A DNA stretch of 64,000 bases from Streptomyces sp. NBC_00878 (GTDB lineage: Bacteria; Actinomycetota; Actinomycetes; Streptomycetales; Streptomycetaceae), in contig NZ_JAPEOK010000001.1 in assembly GCF_026341515.1 (NCBI RefSeq), forward strand, positions 3,224,001 to 3,288,000, written 5' to 3'. This document shows, in pieces, positions 1 to 7,620 of this stretch. Within the stretch, counting starts at the first letter, position 1. Every line of letters begins with the position of its first letter. Below the pieces are notes generated by a model. That model had not been told where the DNA came from and did no database searches. It saw only the letters and a list, made by a program, of their open reading frames with translations. The position numbers and the translations under genes were made by a program.

Positions 1-1049
1 CGGCTCTCGTCGCTGCCTGCGCCCGCGCGCTGGGTGTCTCCACCTCCGATCTGCTGGGGCAGCCGTACGCGGAAGAGCTACGCCGCGACCGCATGGACGC
101 GTTGATCCAGCCGATCCGTGAGGGTTTGGAGAACTGGGATGTCGCCCTGGACTGGGAGACGGCGCCTCGTCCGGTTGCGCTCATCCGCGCCAACGTCCAA
201 CAGGCCCTCGTGCAGCGCCGCCAGGCCCAGTACACCGACATGGTGCGCGACCTTCCCGCCTTGATCGACGAGTCGGTGCAGGCCGTTCACACCACCACCG
301 GGGAGGAACAGCGGCAGGCATATGAGTGCCTGGCAGGAGCCTTCCGGTGCGTGTTCACCGTGGCGTGGAACTTCGGCTACATGGACCTGGCCACCGTCGC
401 ACTGGACCGGTTGGCCTGGACGGCACCGCGTGCCGATGAGCCGGGCCTGGCTGCCATGCATGCCTACCTCCGCGCACAAACGACTATGTCGTCCGGCCGG
501 TACGACATCGGTGTACGGGTGATCGACCGGGCACTGCGGGATCTCGACGACCAGGACGCGCGCCGTCCGGCGGGCATCGAGGCCATGCGCGGTGTGATGC
601 ATCTGCGGGTTGCGGTGATCGCGGGGCGGATGAAGGACCGGGAGCATGCGGACGCCCGGCTGGCCGAGGCTCGCACAATCGCCCGCAGGACTGGTGAGCT
701 GCCCGACTTCGGGGTGACCTGGGGGCCGGTGAACGTCGGGGTCCATGCGGTGGCCATCGCCTCGGAGATGGACGAGTTCGGCCTTGCCGTCGAACTCGCC
801 GAGGATGTACGGATCCCGCGCGGCTGGACCCGTTCGAGGGCTGGACACCACTGGATGGACCTCGGCCGCGCCCACGCCTGGACAGGCCACCCGGAGCAGG
901 CCCTGGACTGCCTGCAACGGGCCCGGCGGACAGCACCCCAGCAGACCCGGTACCACCCGACTGTCCGGGAAACGGTGCTGGCCCTCAGGCGGCGCGAACG
1001 GGCCCGGAACAGTTCGCTGGCGCAGTACGCGGAGTGGGTCGGGATCTAA
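1..1049 (+). CDS. XRE-type helix-turn-helix regulator, 5' truncated by window edge
   Basis: An open frame runs in from the window edge (first complete codon at position 3) and ends with TAA at 1047-1049. The first residues (LVAACARALGVSTSDLLG) look like the last helix of an XRE/Cro HTH domain. They are followed by about 300 helical residues without membrane segments, resembling the TPR-like ligand-sensing tail of Streptomyces XRE regulators. The methionine at 93 is therefore internal and not the start. The DNA target and ligand cannot be read from the sequence. The next genes on the same strand begin 137 bases downstream and may be its partners. Confidence 0.75.
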   Translation, partial: ALVAACARALGVSTSDLLGQPYAEELRRDRMDALIQPIREGLENWDVALDWETAPRPVALIRANVQQALVQRRQAQYTDMVRDLPALIDESVQAVHTTTGEEQRQAYECLAGAFRCVFTVAWNFGYMDLATVALDRLAWTAPRADEPGLAAMHAYLRAQTTMSSGRYDIGVRVIDRALRDLDDQDARRPAGIEAMRGVMHLRVAVIAGRMKDREHADARLAEARTIARRTGELPDFGVTWGPVNVGVHAVAIASEMDEFGLAVELAEDVRIPRGWTRSRAGHHWMDLGRAHAWTGHPEQALDCLQRARRTAPQQTRYHPTVRETVLALRRRERARNSSLAQYAEWVGI

Positions 1050-1186
1050 CACATCGCGAGGCTGTGGAGTTGCACTGTCCGGTGCAACTGCCTTGTGTTG
1101 CCGGTCGGCAGGCTGACGTTCTGTCAGTACCCCCGCGACCGGGCGAACGGTCCGGGGGCGTGGCCAACGCCGATTGGAGCGTCAAC

Positions 1187-1309
1187 ATGCCGCACTGTAT
1201 CGCCCACATCTTCGAGCCGCCGTTGCGGATTCCCAGGCCCGGTCCGGGGAGCCGCCGGAGCGTCGGCCACTCGTCCTCCGCCACAGACAGGGCAGGGGTG
1301 ACGGCGTGA
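1187..1309 (+). CDS. Small 40-aa protein coupled to the next gene
   Basis: ATG at 1187 has a GGAG seven bases upstream. The frame ends in a TGA that overlaps the GTG start of the following gene by four bases (GTGA, 1306-1309), the usual mark of translational coupling. The peptide begins MPHCIAHIFEPPLRIPRPG and is rich in Arg, Pro and Ser. I recall similar short proteins upstream of MSLTDAVRLLPW-type genes in Streptomyces, but no function is known to me. It is too small to classify further. Confidence 0.5.
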   Translation: MPHCIAHIFEPPLRIPRPGPGSRRSVGHSSSATDRAGVTA

Positions 1310-1851
1310 GCCTGACGGATGCGGTGCGCCTGTTGCCCTGGGCGGGACCAGAGGGAAAGCCGTGCTACCTCGCAGGAGACGGGGCCGGATTCCTGTCACG
1401 CCTTGCCGACAACATGGAGGCTGCTCAGCTCGGTTTGGCCGGTGAACTCGTCGAGGAAGCGCATCAGATCCTCGACGGACGCGCCTGGACGCCAGGAGAA
1501 CTCCACCTGTTGGCAGTCCAGTTGACCGATGCGCTCGGTAACGTGCACCGGATCGCGGTGAGCCGAGGCGCGCGGCTGCCCGCACCGGTCTACAACGACC
1601 CCGATGGCATCGACGAAGGGGACGACGAGCGCTGTAGACGAGGCAGTACAGGGATCCCCGGAGGCCACGGCCTCCGGGGATCCCTTGTGTACTGCGGCTT
1701 CTTCAGCCGCAGTCTCCAGACCGCGGAGTCCCTGGGCAACCTCATTGATGATTCGCTCCGACGCTTTCATGTGATCACCGACTCCGGGGCTCGAATGCCA
1801 GAAATCTCGACCGCACCTACTCCCCTCACCGTCCCCCGTTCCTCTCTATAG
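1306..1851 (+). CDS. Streptomyces small conserved protein (MSLTDAVRLLPW type), probably with an aberrant C-terminus
   Basis: GTG at 1306 is coupled to the preceding 40-aa frame. The first roughly 105 residues (MSLTDAVRLLPW ... RGARLPAPV) resemble a short acidic helical protein found next to XRE regulators in Streptomyces, of unknown function. I recall family members ending soon after the acidic tail, here near 1630. This frame instead runs on for about 75 residues through a perfect 16-bp hairpin that looks like the gene's own terminator, and ends in DNA that reads as toxin-cassette remnant on the other strand. The likeliest explanation is a small indel near 1630 that lost the native stop. A TAG sits at 1634-1636 in a neighbouring frame. 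Confidence 0.6.
   Translation: MSLTDAVRLLPWAGPEGKPCYLAGDGAGFLSRLADNMEAAQLGLAGELVEEAHQILDGRAWTPGELHLLAVQLTDALGNVHRIAVSRGARLPAPVYNDPDGIDEGDDERCRRGSTGIPGGHGLRGSLVYCGFFSRSLQTAESLGNLIDDSLRRFHVITDSGARMPEISTAPTPLTVPRSSL
1651..1684. terminator. Perfect 16-bp hairpin inside the extended reading frame
   Basis: GGGATCCCCGGAGGCC at 1651-1666 pairs perfectly with 1669-1684 around a two-base centre. The flanks CAGTACA and TGTACTG extend the symmetry loosely. It sits just after the conserved part of the preceding gene, where a terminator would be expected. Confidence 0.6.
1685..1770 (-). pseudogene. Possible start of a gene cut off at the hairpin
   Basis: On the minus strand an ATG at 1770 opens a helical peptide beginning MKASERIINEVAQGLRGLE, with CCGGAG upstream. 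It follows the toxin remnant in the position where an immunity gene would normally sit. After about 28 codons it runs into the hairpin at 1651-1684, where coding character ends. This may be the surviving N-terminus of the immunity gene belonging to the decayed toxin, but the stretch is too short to be certain. Confidence 0.3.
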
Positions 1852-2118
1852 GGAATTCTTGACACTGTGACGGATTCTGGATGGACCAGAGAGGATGTAA
1901 TCCCAGTTTGATGCAGCGTTGGGCGTTCCGCTCGCACGGCTCCCCACCACAATAACTGACTGGCCCTCCTTGTCGGCTGCATTCTCAATACGCTTGGCGC
2001 CATTTGGTCCGATACCAGCTTCTGACGCCGACCCAAGCCTGGACCACGCCACCCACCAGAATTGTGCACCAGAACCGGCGTGGCACCCGCCAGCACATAG
2101 TGCATGTGCAGGTCAGGG
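1846..2118 (-). pseudogene. Decayed polymorphic-toxin C-terminus (pre-toxin motif plus nucleotidyltransferase-like domain)
   Basis: Reading leftward from 2118, the frame gives PDLHMHYVLAGATPVLVHN, the junction motif that precedes toxin domains in Rhs/RHS-repeat and HINT-type polymorphic toxins. After roughly 20 codons coding character switches frame. The second frame (ending at 1846) reads GPNGAKRIENAADKEGQSV, then VVGSRASG followed by SNWDYILSG. That matches the GSRA...S-D-x-D pattern of a nucleotidyltransferase-fold domain, with the first Asp replaced by Asn. It ends at a TAG after VKNSL. There is no RHS core and no secretion domain. With a frameshift, a lost catalytic residue and a truncated C-terminus it is a dead cassette. 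It begins directly at the stop codon of the immunity gene, as displaced toxin cassettes do. Confidence 0.65.
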
Positions 2119-2532
2119 TCAGAGATGCAGGACGACCGGAAACTTCTCTGGGTTTCCGTAGTTCAGGACCCTACGAAGCCCGAAGCGAAGGGTTTCAATA
2201 TCACACCCGGGCGCGACATCAAGAGCGATCTCTCCGGATGGCAGTTCAAGTGCCTCCACCGCTTCGGGCCTGAAGCGAAAAGAGATCTTATCTGCCACCA
2301 AAGAGACCTCTTTGACTCCCCCATAGTCGACTCCCCCTGTCTCATTGAGAATACAATAGCTATCCAGCCCCAGCGTTCTTTCCTGATCACCGGGCTCTTC
2401 TAGGCCGCACTGGAAGGTGAGATACCTCCCCTCGCCATATTCATCTTCCGCGAGCCCAACCGTAAAGCAGGAATCAGGCACGTTTTCTTCGACTACCACG
2501 ACTCTGACGAGCCACTCAGAACGACTCGGCAC
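2119..2532 (-). CDS. Imm10-like immunity protein (orphan)
   Basis: A 137-residue acidic protein. The core shows the Imm10 pattern: EENVPDSCFTVGLAEDEYGEG, then LGLDSYCI, then YGGVKEV, then a hydrophobic and charged C-terminus ending near LRRVL. Immunity proteins of this kind neutralise secreted or contact-delivered toxins in the cytoplasm. I chose GTG at 2532 because the extra 27 residues of a longer frame (ATG at 2613) lie over an integrase remnant on the other strand; the longer start is not excluded. The TGA at 2119-2121 abuts the toxin remnant. No intact cognate toxin is visible in the window, so this is either an orphan that protects against neighbours' toxins or the last living piece of a decayed locus. 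Confidence 0.65.
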   Translation of the reverse strand: MPSRSEWLVRVVVVEENVPDSCFTVGLAEDEYGEGRYLTFQCGLEEPGDQERTLGLDSYCILNETGGVDYGGVKEVSLVADKISFRFRPEAVEALELPSGEIALDVAPGCDIETLRFGLRRVLNYGNPEKFPVVLHL

Positions 2533-2553
2533 GCCCCGCCCCCGCCCTTCGAA

Positions 2554-2689
2554 CCACTCACCGCTGACGAAACCCGCCAACTCCTCATCGCCACGAACGG
2601 ACACCGGCTGCACGCCCTATTCGAACTCGCCCTCCACACCGGACCGCGAGGGCGAACTCCTCGGCCTGGACCGGGAAGACTTCGACCTC
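2554..2689 (+). pseudogene. Tyrosine recombinase (phage-type integrase) fragment
   Basis: In the plus direction 2554-2643 reads PLTADETRQLLIATNG, then HRLHALFELALHTG, a clear match to the start of the catalytic domain of Streptomyces integrases. Two bases appear to be missing near 2645: the continuation GELLGLDREDFDL is in another frame, where intact enzymes read TGLRKGELLGL-W-D-DL. No Arg-His-x-x-Arg/Tyr catalytic half follows. It marks an old integration event next to the toxin/immunity remnants. Confidence 0.7.
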
Positions 2690-2691
2690 GT

Positions 2692-3014
2692 GGGTATGGG
2701 AACGCCGTTGACGACGGCGCCGCCCCCAGGAGTGCCGGAACTGCCGACACTTACTGTTCCGTGGTTGCCTCCGTCACCGTTGCCATCTCCGCCGTGGGAG
2801 CTCCCGCCGCAGCCCTGCGTGGCACACCCGGGGCCGTGATCCACAACACCATGGCGTAGATATGGCAGCAACACGCGAATGGGCATGACATTTTCAGCCG
2901 AAGCCGCGAAATGGGCCGGAATTGGCCTACAAGAGAAATGAACGGGAGGGGAATTCAAGACCAACTATAAAGCCGCCCCAGGACGACGCCCCCTCCCCGC
3001 TCACCCCTCCCCCG
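2692..3014. other. Non-coding stretch between integrase remnant and glgP
   Basis: I see no convincing gene. A minus-strand frame here encodes only a Gly/Asp-rich low-complexity peptide. The stretch includes the region downstream of glgP. AT content rises around 2860-2970, which is unusual for this chromosome and fits remnant or intergenic DNA. Confidence 0.4.
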
Positions 3015-5633
3015 TCACCGCATCAAAACCCCCGCCCCCTCCACCAACTCCTCCGAAGGCACCGCCACCAACCCCAGCTCCGCGCTCGACGCCAACAGCC
3101 GATGCGCGGGCAGGATCCGTACCGTGTACCCGAAGGGCCCGGTGCGGTCCAGGGACAGTGGCCCCTCGTACACCCAGCGACCCTCCAGGTCCGGCCCGCC
3201 CACCGGTTTCAGCGGCACCGCCGTCCCGTCCGCGATGCGGTCCTGCGAGTCCACGCGGCCCGAGACCGCCTGGACCTCGACGTCGTCCGGGGCCAGGTCA
3301 CCCAAGCCCACACGCACCCGCAGAGACAGCGTCGAGCCGAGTTCCGCCGTCGGAGTCCCCGCCGACGTCTCCACGTGGTCGACCGTGACGTGCGGCCACG
3401 CCCCCCGCACCCGGGACTTCCACACCGCCAACTCCCTTGCCGCAGAAGGGGACATGGCGCGGTGGGCGTGGGCCGCCGGGGTGTAGAGGCGTTCCACGTA
3501 CTCGCGGACCATGCGCCCGGCCAGGACCTTCGGGCCCAGGTGGGTCAGGGTCTGGCGGACCATCTCGATCCAGCGGTCGGGGAGGTCGGTCCGGCCGCGT
3601 TCGTAGAAGCGCGGGGCCACCCGCTGCTCCAGGAGGTCGTAGAGCGCCGAGGCCTCCAGTTCGTCGCGGCGGTCGTCGTCCACGGCCGTGCCGTCCGCCG
3701 TGGGGATCGCCCAGCCGAAGTCCGGCTGGAACCACTCGTCCCACCAGCCGTCCAGGACCGAGAGGTTGAGACAGCCGTTGAGCGCCGCCTTCATCCCGCT
3801 CGTGCCGCATGCCTCCAGGGGACGGAGAGGGTTGTTCAACCAGATGTCGCAGCCCGGGTAGAGCTTCTGCGCCATCGCCATGCCGTAGTCGGGCAGGAAC
3901 ACGATCCGGTGCCGCACCCGCGGATCGTCCGCGAACCGCACCAACTCCTGCACCAGCCGCTTCCCCCCGTCGTCCGCGGGGTGTGCCTTGCCCGCCACCA
4001 CGATCTGGATGGGCCGCTCGGGGTGCAGCAGCAGGTCCATCAGACGGTCCCGGTCCCTCAGCATCAGCGTCAGGCGCTTGTAGGACGGGACTCGGCGGGC
4101 GAAGCCGATCGTCAGGACGTCAGGGTCCAGTACGCCGTCGATCCAGCCCAGTTCTGCCGTGCCCGCGCCGCGCTGCCGCCAGGACGCGCTCAGCCGCTCC
4201 CGTACCTCCGTCACCAACTGCTCACGCAGCACGCGGCGAAGGTCCCAGACGTCCTGGTCGGGGATCTCGGCGACGGCGTCCCAGCGTTCGGAGCCGCCGA
4301 CCGTCATCGCGTCCTCCGTGCGCTGTGCGCCGACCTGGCGGGCGCCGAGGCGGAAGACCTCGGGGGCCACCCAGGTCGGCGCGTGCACGCCGTTCGTGAC
4401 GGAGGTGATCGGGACCTCGTCCGGGTCGAAGCCCGGCCAGAGCCCGGAGAACATCTCCCGGCTGACCTGCCCGTGGAGCAATGACACCCCGTTGGCGCGT
4501 TGGCCGAGCCTGAGGCCCATCACCGCCATGTTGAAGAGGTTCGGTTCGCCGCCCGGATAGGTCTCCATTCCCAATCGCAGAATGCGTTCGACGTCAATAC
4601 GGGGGAGTTCCGCGTCGGGGCCGAAATGCCGGGCCACCAGTTCCCGGTCGAAGCGGTCGATTCCGGCGGGCACGGGGGTGTGGGTCGTGAAGACCGTGCC
4701 CGCCCGGACCGCCTCCAGCGCGGCGTCGAAGTCCAATTCCTCATAAGACAGTTCGTGAATGCGTTCCAGGCCAAGAAATCCCGCGTGCCCCTCGTTCGTA
4801 TGGAACACCTCGGGCTGCGCGTGCCCCGTCAGCCGGCAGTACGTACGCACGGCACGCACCCCGCCGATGCCGAGCAGCATCTCCTGGAGCAGCCGGTGCT
4901 CGCTGCCGCCGCCGTAGAGCCGGTCCGTCACACCCCGCTCGCCGAGGTCGTTCTCCTCTATGTCCGAGTCGAGCATCAGCAACGGAACCCGGCCGACCTG
5001 GGCCAGCCAGACACGGGCGTGGAGGGACTTCCCGCCGGGGAGGGCCAGGGACACCTGGGAGGGTGTGCCGTCGGGCTCGCGCAGCAGGGAGACGGGCAGT
5101 TCGTTCGGGTCCAGGACCGGATAGTGCTCCTGCTGCCAGCCGTCCCGGGACAGCGACTGCCGGAAGTAGCCATGCCGGTAGAGGAGTCCGACGCCGATCA
5201 GGGGTACGCCGAGGTCGCTGGCCGCCTTGAGATGGTCCCCGGCGAGGATGCCGAGGCCGCCGGAGTACTGGGGCAGCGCGGCCGTGATGCCGAACTCGGG
5301 TGAGAAGTAGGCGATGGCGGCGGGAAGTCCGGAGGGCTGGGTCTGGTACCAGCGGTCTCCGGTCACGTAGTCGTTCAGGTCGTCGGCGGCCGCGGCGAGG
5401 CGCCGCAGGAAGCGCCGGTCCTCGGCCAGCTCGGCCAGCCGTCCGGGCGAGACGCTCCCGAGGAGGCGTACGGGATCGCGGTCGGAGGCGGCCCAGCGCT
5501 CGGGGTCCACGGACTGGAAGAGGTCACGGGTCTCGGCATGCCAGGACCAGCGCAGATTGCGCGCCAGATCACTGAGTGGGTGAAGGGCTTCGGGGAGTAC
5601 GGGACGCACGGTGAATCTGCGGATGGCCTTCAC
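3015..5633 (-). CDS. glgP: Alpha-glucan (maltodextrin/glycogen) phosphorylase
   Basis: An 872-residue GT35-family protein of the long actinobacterial type, with the N-terminal DUF3417 region (LSDLARNLRWSWH). It releases glucose-1-phosphate from the non-reducing ends of alpha-1,4-glucans using pyridoxal phosphate. The PLP-binding lysine is K615 in EACGTSGMKAALNG, and the GG(L)GILAGDH glycine-rich motif and the HTNEGH segment are also present. The GTG start at 5633 follows a GAAGGTGGAAG ribosome site. It faces away from glgE-treS-mak-glgB and would act as the degrading arm of that pathway. Its upstream leader carries an 8-bp tandem array. Confidence 0.95.
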   Translation of the reverse strand: MKAIRRFTVRPVLPEALHPLSDLARNLRWSWHAETRDLFQSVDPERWAASDRDPVRLLGSVSPGRLAELAEDRRFLRRLAAAADDLNDYVTGDRWYQTQPSGLPAAIAYFSPEFGITAALPQYSGGLGILAGDHLKAASDLGVPLIGVGLLYRHGYFRQSLSRDGWQQEHYPVLDPNELPVSLLREPDGTPSQVSLALPGGKSLHARVWLAQVGRVPLLMLDSDIEENDLGERGVTDRLYGGGSEHRLLQEMLLGIGGVRAVRTYCRLTGHAQPEVFHTNEGHAGFLGLERIHELSYEELDFDAALEAVRAGTVFTTHTPVPAGIDRFDRELVARHFGPDAELPRIDVERILRLGMETYPGGEPNLFNMAVMGLRLGQRANGVSLLHGQVSREMFSGLWPGFDPDEVPITSVTNGVHAPTWVAPEVFRLGARQVGAQRTEDAMTVGGSERWDAVAEIPDQDVWDLRRVLREQLVTEVRERLSASWRQRGAGTAELGWIDGVLDPDVLTIGFARRVPSYKRLTLMLRDRDRLMDLLLHPERPIQIVVAGKAHPADDGGKRLVQELVRFADDPRVRHRIVFLPDYGMAMAQKLYPGCDIWLNNPLRPLEACGTSGMKAALNGCLNLSVLDGWWDEWFQPDFGWAIPTADGTAVDDDRRDELEASALYDLLEQRVAPRFYERGRTDLPDRWIEMVRQTLTHLGPKVLAGRMVREYVERLYTPAAHAHRAMSPSAARELAVWKSRVRGAWPHVTVDHVETSAGTPTAELGSTLSLRVRVGLGDLAPDDVEVQAVSGRVDSQDRIADGTAVPLKPVGGPDLEGRWVYEGPLSLDRTGPFGYTVRILPAHRLLASSAELGLVAVPSEELVEGAGVLMR

Positions 5634-5702
5634 GAGCTTCCACCTTCACGGAGGACGTACCAGGGCGGCGAATCGATGAATCAACGTATCGATGGATCAG
5701 TG

Positions 5703-5790
5703 GATCGGTGGGTCGGTGGGTCGGTGGGTCGGTGGGTCGGTGGGTCGGTGGGTCGGTGGGTCGGTGGGTCGGTGGGTCGGTGGGTCGACG
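5703..5790. repeat. Tandem array of the octamer GGTCGGTG
   Basis: Nine perfect copies of GGTCGGTG occupy 5711-5782, flanked by degenerate copies (GATCGGTG before, GGTCGACG after). The plus strand carries regularly spaced GGG runs. The array lies 70-157 bases upstream of the glgP start, on the side of its promoter or leader. The 8-bp unit is not a multiple of three and no gene uses it. Confidence 0.95.
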
Positions 5791-6182
5791 GTTCGATGGG
5801 GCGGTGGATCAAGGCGATCCGGCGGACGCACGTCGCTGTGCGCACTTGGTCACCCACGACGGTAGCGGCGAGGGTGCCTTCGCAACTACGGCGCGAAGCG
5901 CTGCGCGGGATGTGCGGTACTACGACCGCGGGCCGTCCGCCGCTGGTCACGCCCGCGCGGCGGAGCCTCTGACGTCACGACCCCGCGCCCCCTGCGGACG
6001 GCTTGAAACAGCCGCAACCTCCACATGTCCCCCACGGGCGATATGGCCGATTCCACCCCCTCGTGCGACCTTGTGGCGCTTCACACCGCACGAGAGGCTG
6101 CCAAGTGGCGATCCGACCACGGCCCGTCACGGGCGCGCGACACCGGCCGGGGTACGCCGAGTTGAGGAGGGGAACTCACACC
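5791..6182. other. Intergenic region before the subtilase gene
   Basis: About 390 bases with no convincing gene. It must hold the subtilase promoter and perhaps the glgP promoter. A clear ribosome site (GAGGAGGGGA) stands at its right end. I found no promoter close to consensus. Confidence 0.4.
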
Positions 6183-7382
6183 ATGGCAGTGACGCGCAAG
6201 CGGCGGCTGCACTGGGCGGGAGGCCTGACCGCGGTCATGACGGCCGCGGCGCTTTCGGCCATCACCCTGCCCGCACAAGCCGCCCCAGAGGGGCAGATAT
6301 CCGGCGCAGGCGGAGCCGGTTCCGTCAGCGGCAGCTACATCGTGACGCTCAGAGGGGGAACGAAGGCTCCGTCAAAGGCGGGAAGGGCGGTCGCCACCAC
6401 GTACGGAGCGAAAATCAGTCACACCTACAGCGCGGCGCTCAACGGCTACGCCGTGCGGGTCGACGAGAAGCGGGCCAAGCGCCTCGCGGCCGACTCCCGC
6501 GTGGCCTCGGTCTCGCGCGATGCCACCGTCGCCGTCGAGCACCGGCAGTCGGACCCGCCGTGGGGCCTCAACCGCATCGACCAGCCGGACCTGCCGCTGG
6601 ACCGCGGCTACACCTGGCCGGAGTCCGCGGGCCGGGGCGTGACCGCGTACGTCCTCGACACCGGCGTACGCATCACCCACAAGGACCTCCGCGGCCGGGC
6701 TAGCCACGGCTGGGACTTCGTCGACAACGACGCCGTCGCCCAGGACGGCCAGGGCCACGGCACGCACGTGGCGGGCACGATCGCGGGCACGACGTACGGC
6801 GTCGCGAAGCAGGCGGACATCGTCGCCGTCCGCGTGCTCGACGACACCGGGACCGGCACGCTTTCGCAGGTCATCGCGGGCATCGACTGGGTGACCAGGC
6901 ACGCCCGGAAGCCGGCCGTCGCCAACATGAGCTTCGGCGGGCCCGCTGATCCGCGCCTGGACGCCGCCGTACGCAACTCCATCGCGTCCGGCGTCACCTA
7001 CACGGTCTCGGCGGGCAACGACGGCCTCCCGGCGAGCCTCTACTCACCGGCCCGTGTCAAGGGAGCGATCACGGTCGGCGCGAGCGACAAGAAGGACGCG
7101 AGGGCGGACTTCTCCAACGGGGGCGCGCGACTCGATCTGTTCGCCCCCGGCGTGGACGTCACTTCCGCCTCCGGCGCGAGCGACACGGGCAGAGCGACGC
7201 TCTCCGGTACGTCGATGGCGTCGCCCCACGCGGCAGGTGCGGCCGCGCTCTATCTGGCCGACCACACCGGGGCGACACCCGCCGATGTCAGCAAGGCTCT
7301 TGTCGAGCGGGCCGCTTCCGGGAAGATGTCCAACACGGGGCCCGGCTCACCGAACAAGCTCCTGCAAGTCAACACCCCGTAA
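6183..7382 (+). CDS. Secreted subtilisin-like serine protease (S8) with I9 propeptide
   Basis: A 399-residue preproprotein. A signal peptide (basic MAVTRKRRLHW, hydrophobic stretch, cleavage near AQA-A) is followed by a short inhibitor-I9 propeptide (SYIVTLRGG to about residue 120) and a subtilase domain of proteinase K type. The catalytic triad is visible as D159 (YVLDTG), H192 (GHGTHVAG) and S344 (SGTSMASPHAAG), with the oxyanion Asn in SAGNDG. There is no C-terminal P or PKD domain, so the enzyme should be released into the medium. ATG at 6183 was chosen for its GAGGAGG site; the longer frame upstream lacks coding character. It sits between glgP and glgE without an obvious link to glucan metabolism. 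Confidence 0.95.
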   Translation: MAVTRKRRLHWAGGLTAVMTAAALSAITLPAQAAPEGQISGAGGAGSVSGSYIVTLRGGTKAPSKAGRAVATTYGAKISHTYSAALNGYAVRVDEKRAKRLAADSRVASVSRDATVAVEHRQSDPPWGLNRIDQPDLPLDRGYTWPESAGRGVTAYVLDTGVRITHKDLRGRASHGWDFVDNDAVAQDGQGHGTHVAGTIAGTTYGVAKQADIVAVRVLDDTGTGTLSQVIAGIDWVTRHARKPAVANMSFGGPADPRLDAAVRNSIASGVTYTVSAGNDGLPASLYSPARVKGAITVGASDKKDARADFSNGGARLDLFAPGVDVTSASGASDTGRATLSGTSMASPHAAGAAALYLADHTGATPADVSKALVERAASGKMSNTGPGSPNKLLQVNTP

Positions 7383-7620
7383 GTATTTGCGCATTCACCG
7401 ACCGGCCTCGTCCCGCGAATCCTTCACCGATCCATGGGGGATCCTTGGCGGATACTCAACGGATGAGGCCGGTCTTGTGTGTAGACATACGCGCGAGTAG
7501 TTAACAAAGTGCCGGATTGCCCACCCGAAAAGAGTGGGAAGGCTCCACCGGTACGCCCAGCAGGACCCACCTCCCCACACCCTCATCCGCCCACCAACGT
7601 TGACGCGGACAGGAGCGGTC

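Noticed and set aside
2617..2964. A minus-strand Gly/Asp-rich peptide upstream of the immunity gene
   Set aside because: No ribosome site, no family pattern, and overlap with the integrase remnant; taken as non-coding.
3124..4484. Long plus-strand reading frames across the glgP gene, up to 520 codons
   Set aside because: They are Arg/Pro/Ala-rich shadow frames created by high GC. The opposite strand encodes a clear 872-residue phosphorylase with all motifs.
5690..5800. The octamer array as a CRISPR or coding repeat
   Set aside because: There are no spacers between units, the unit is eight bases, and neither strand yields a supported protein.
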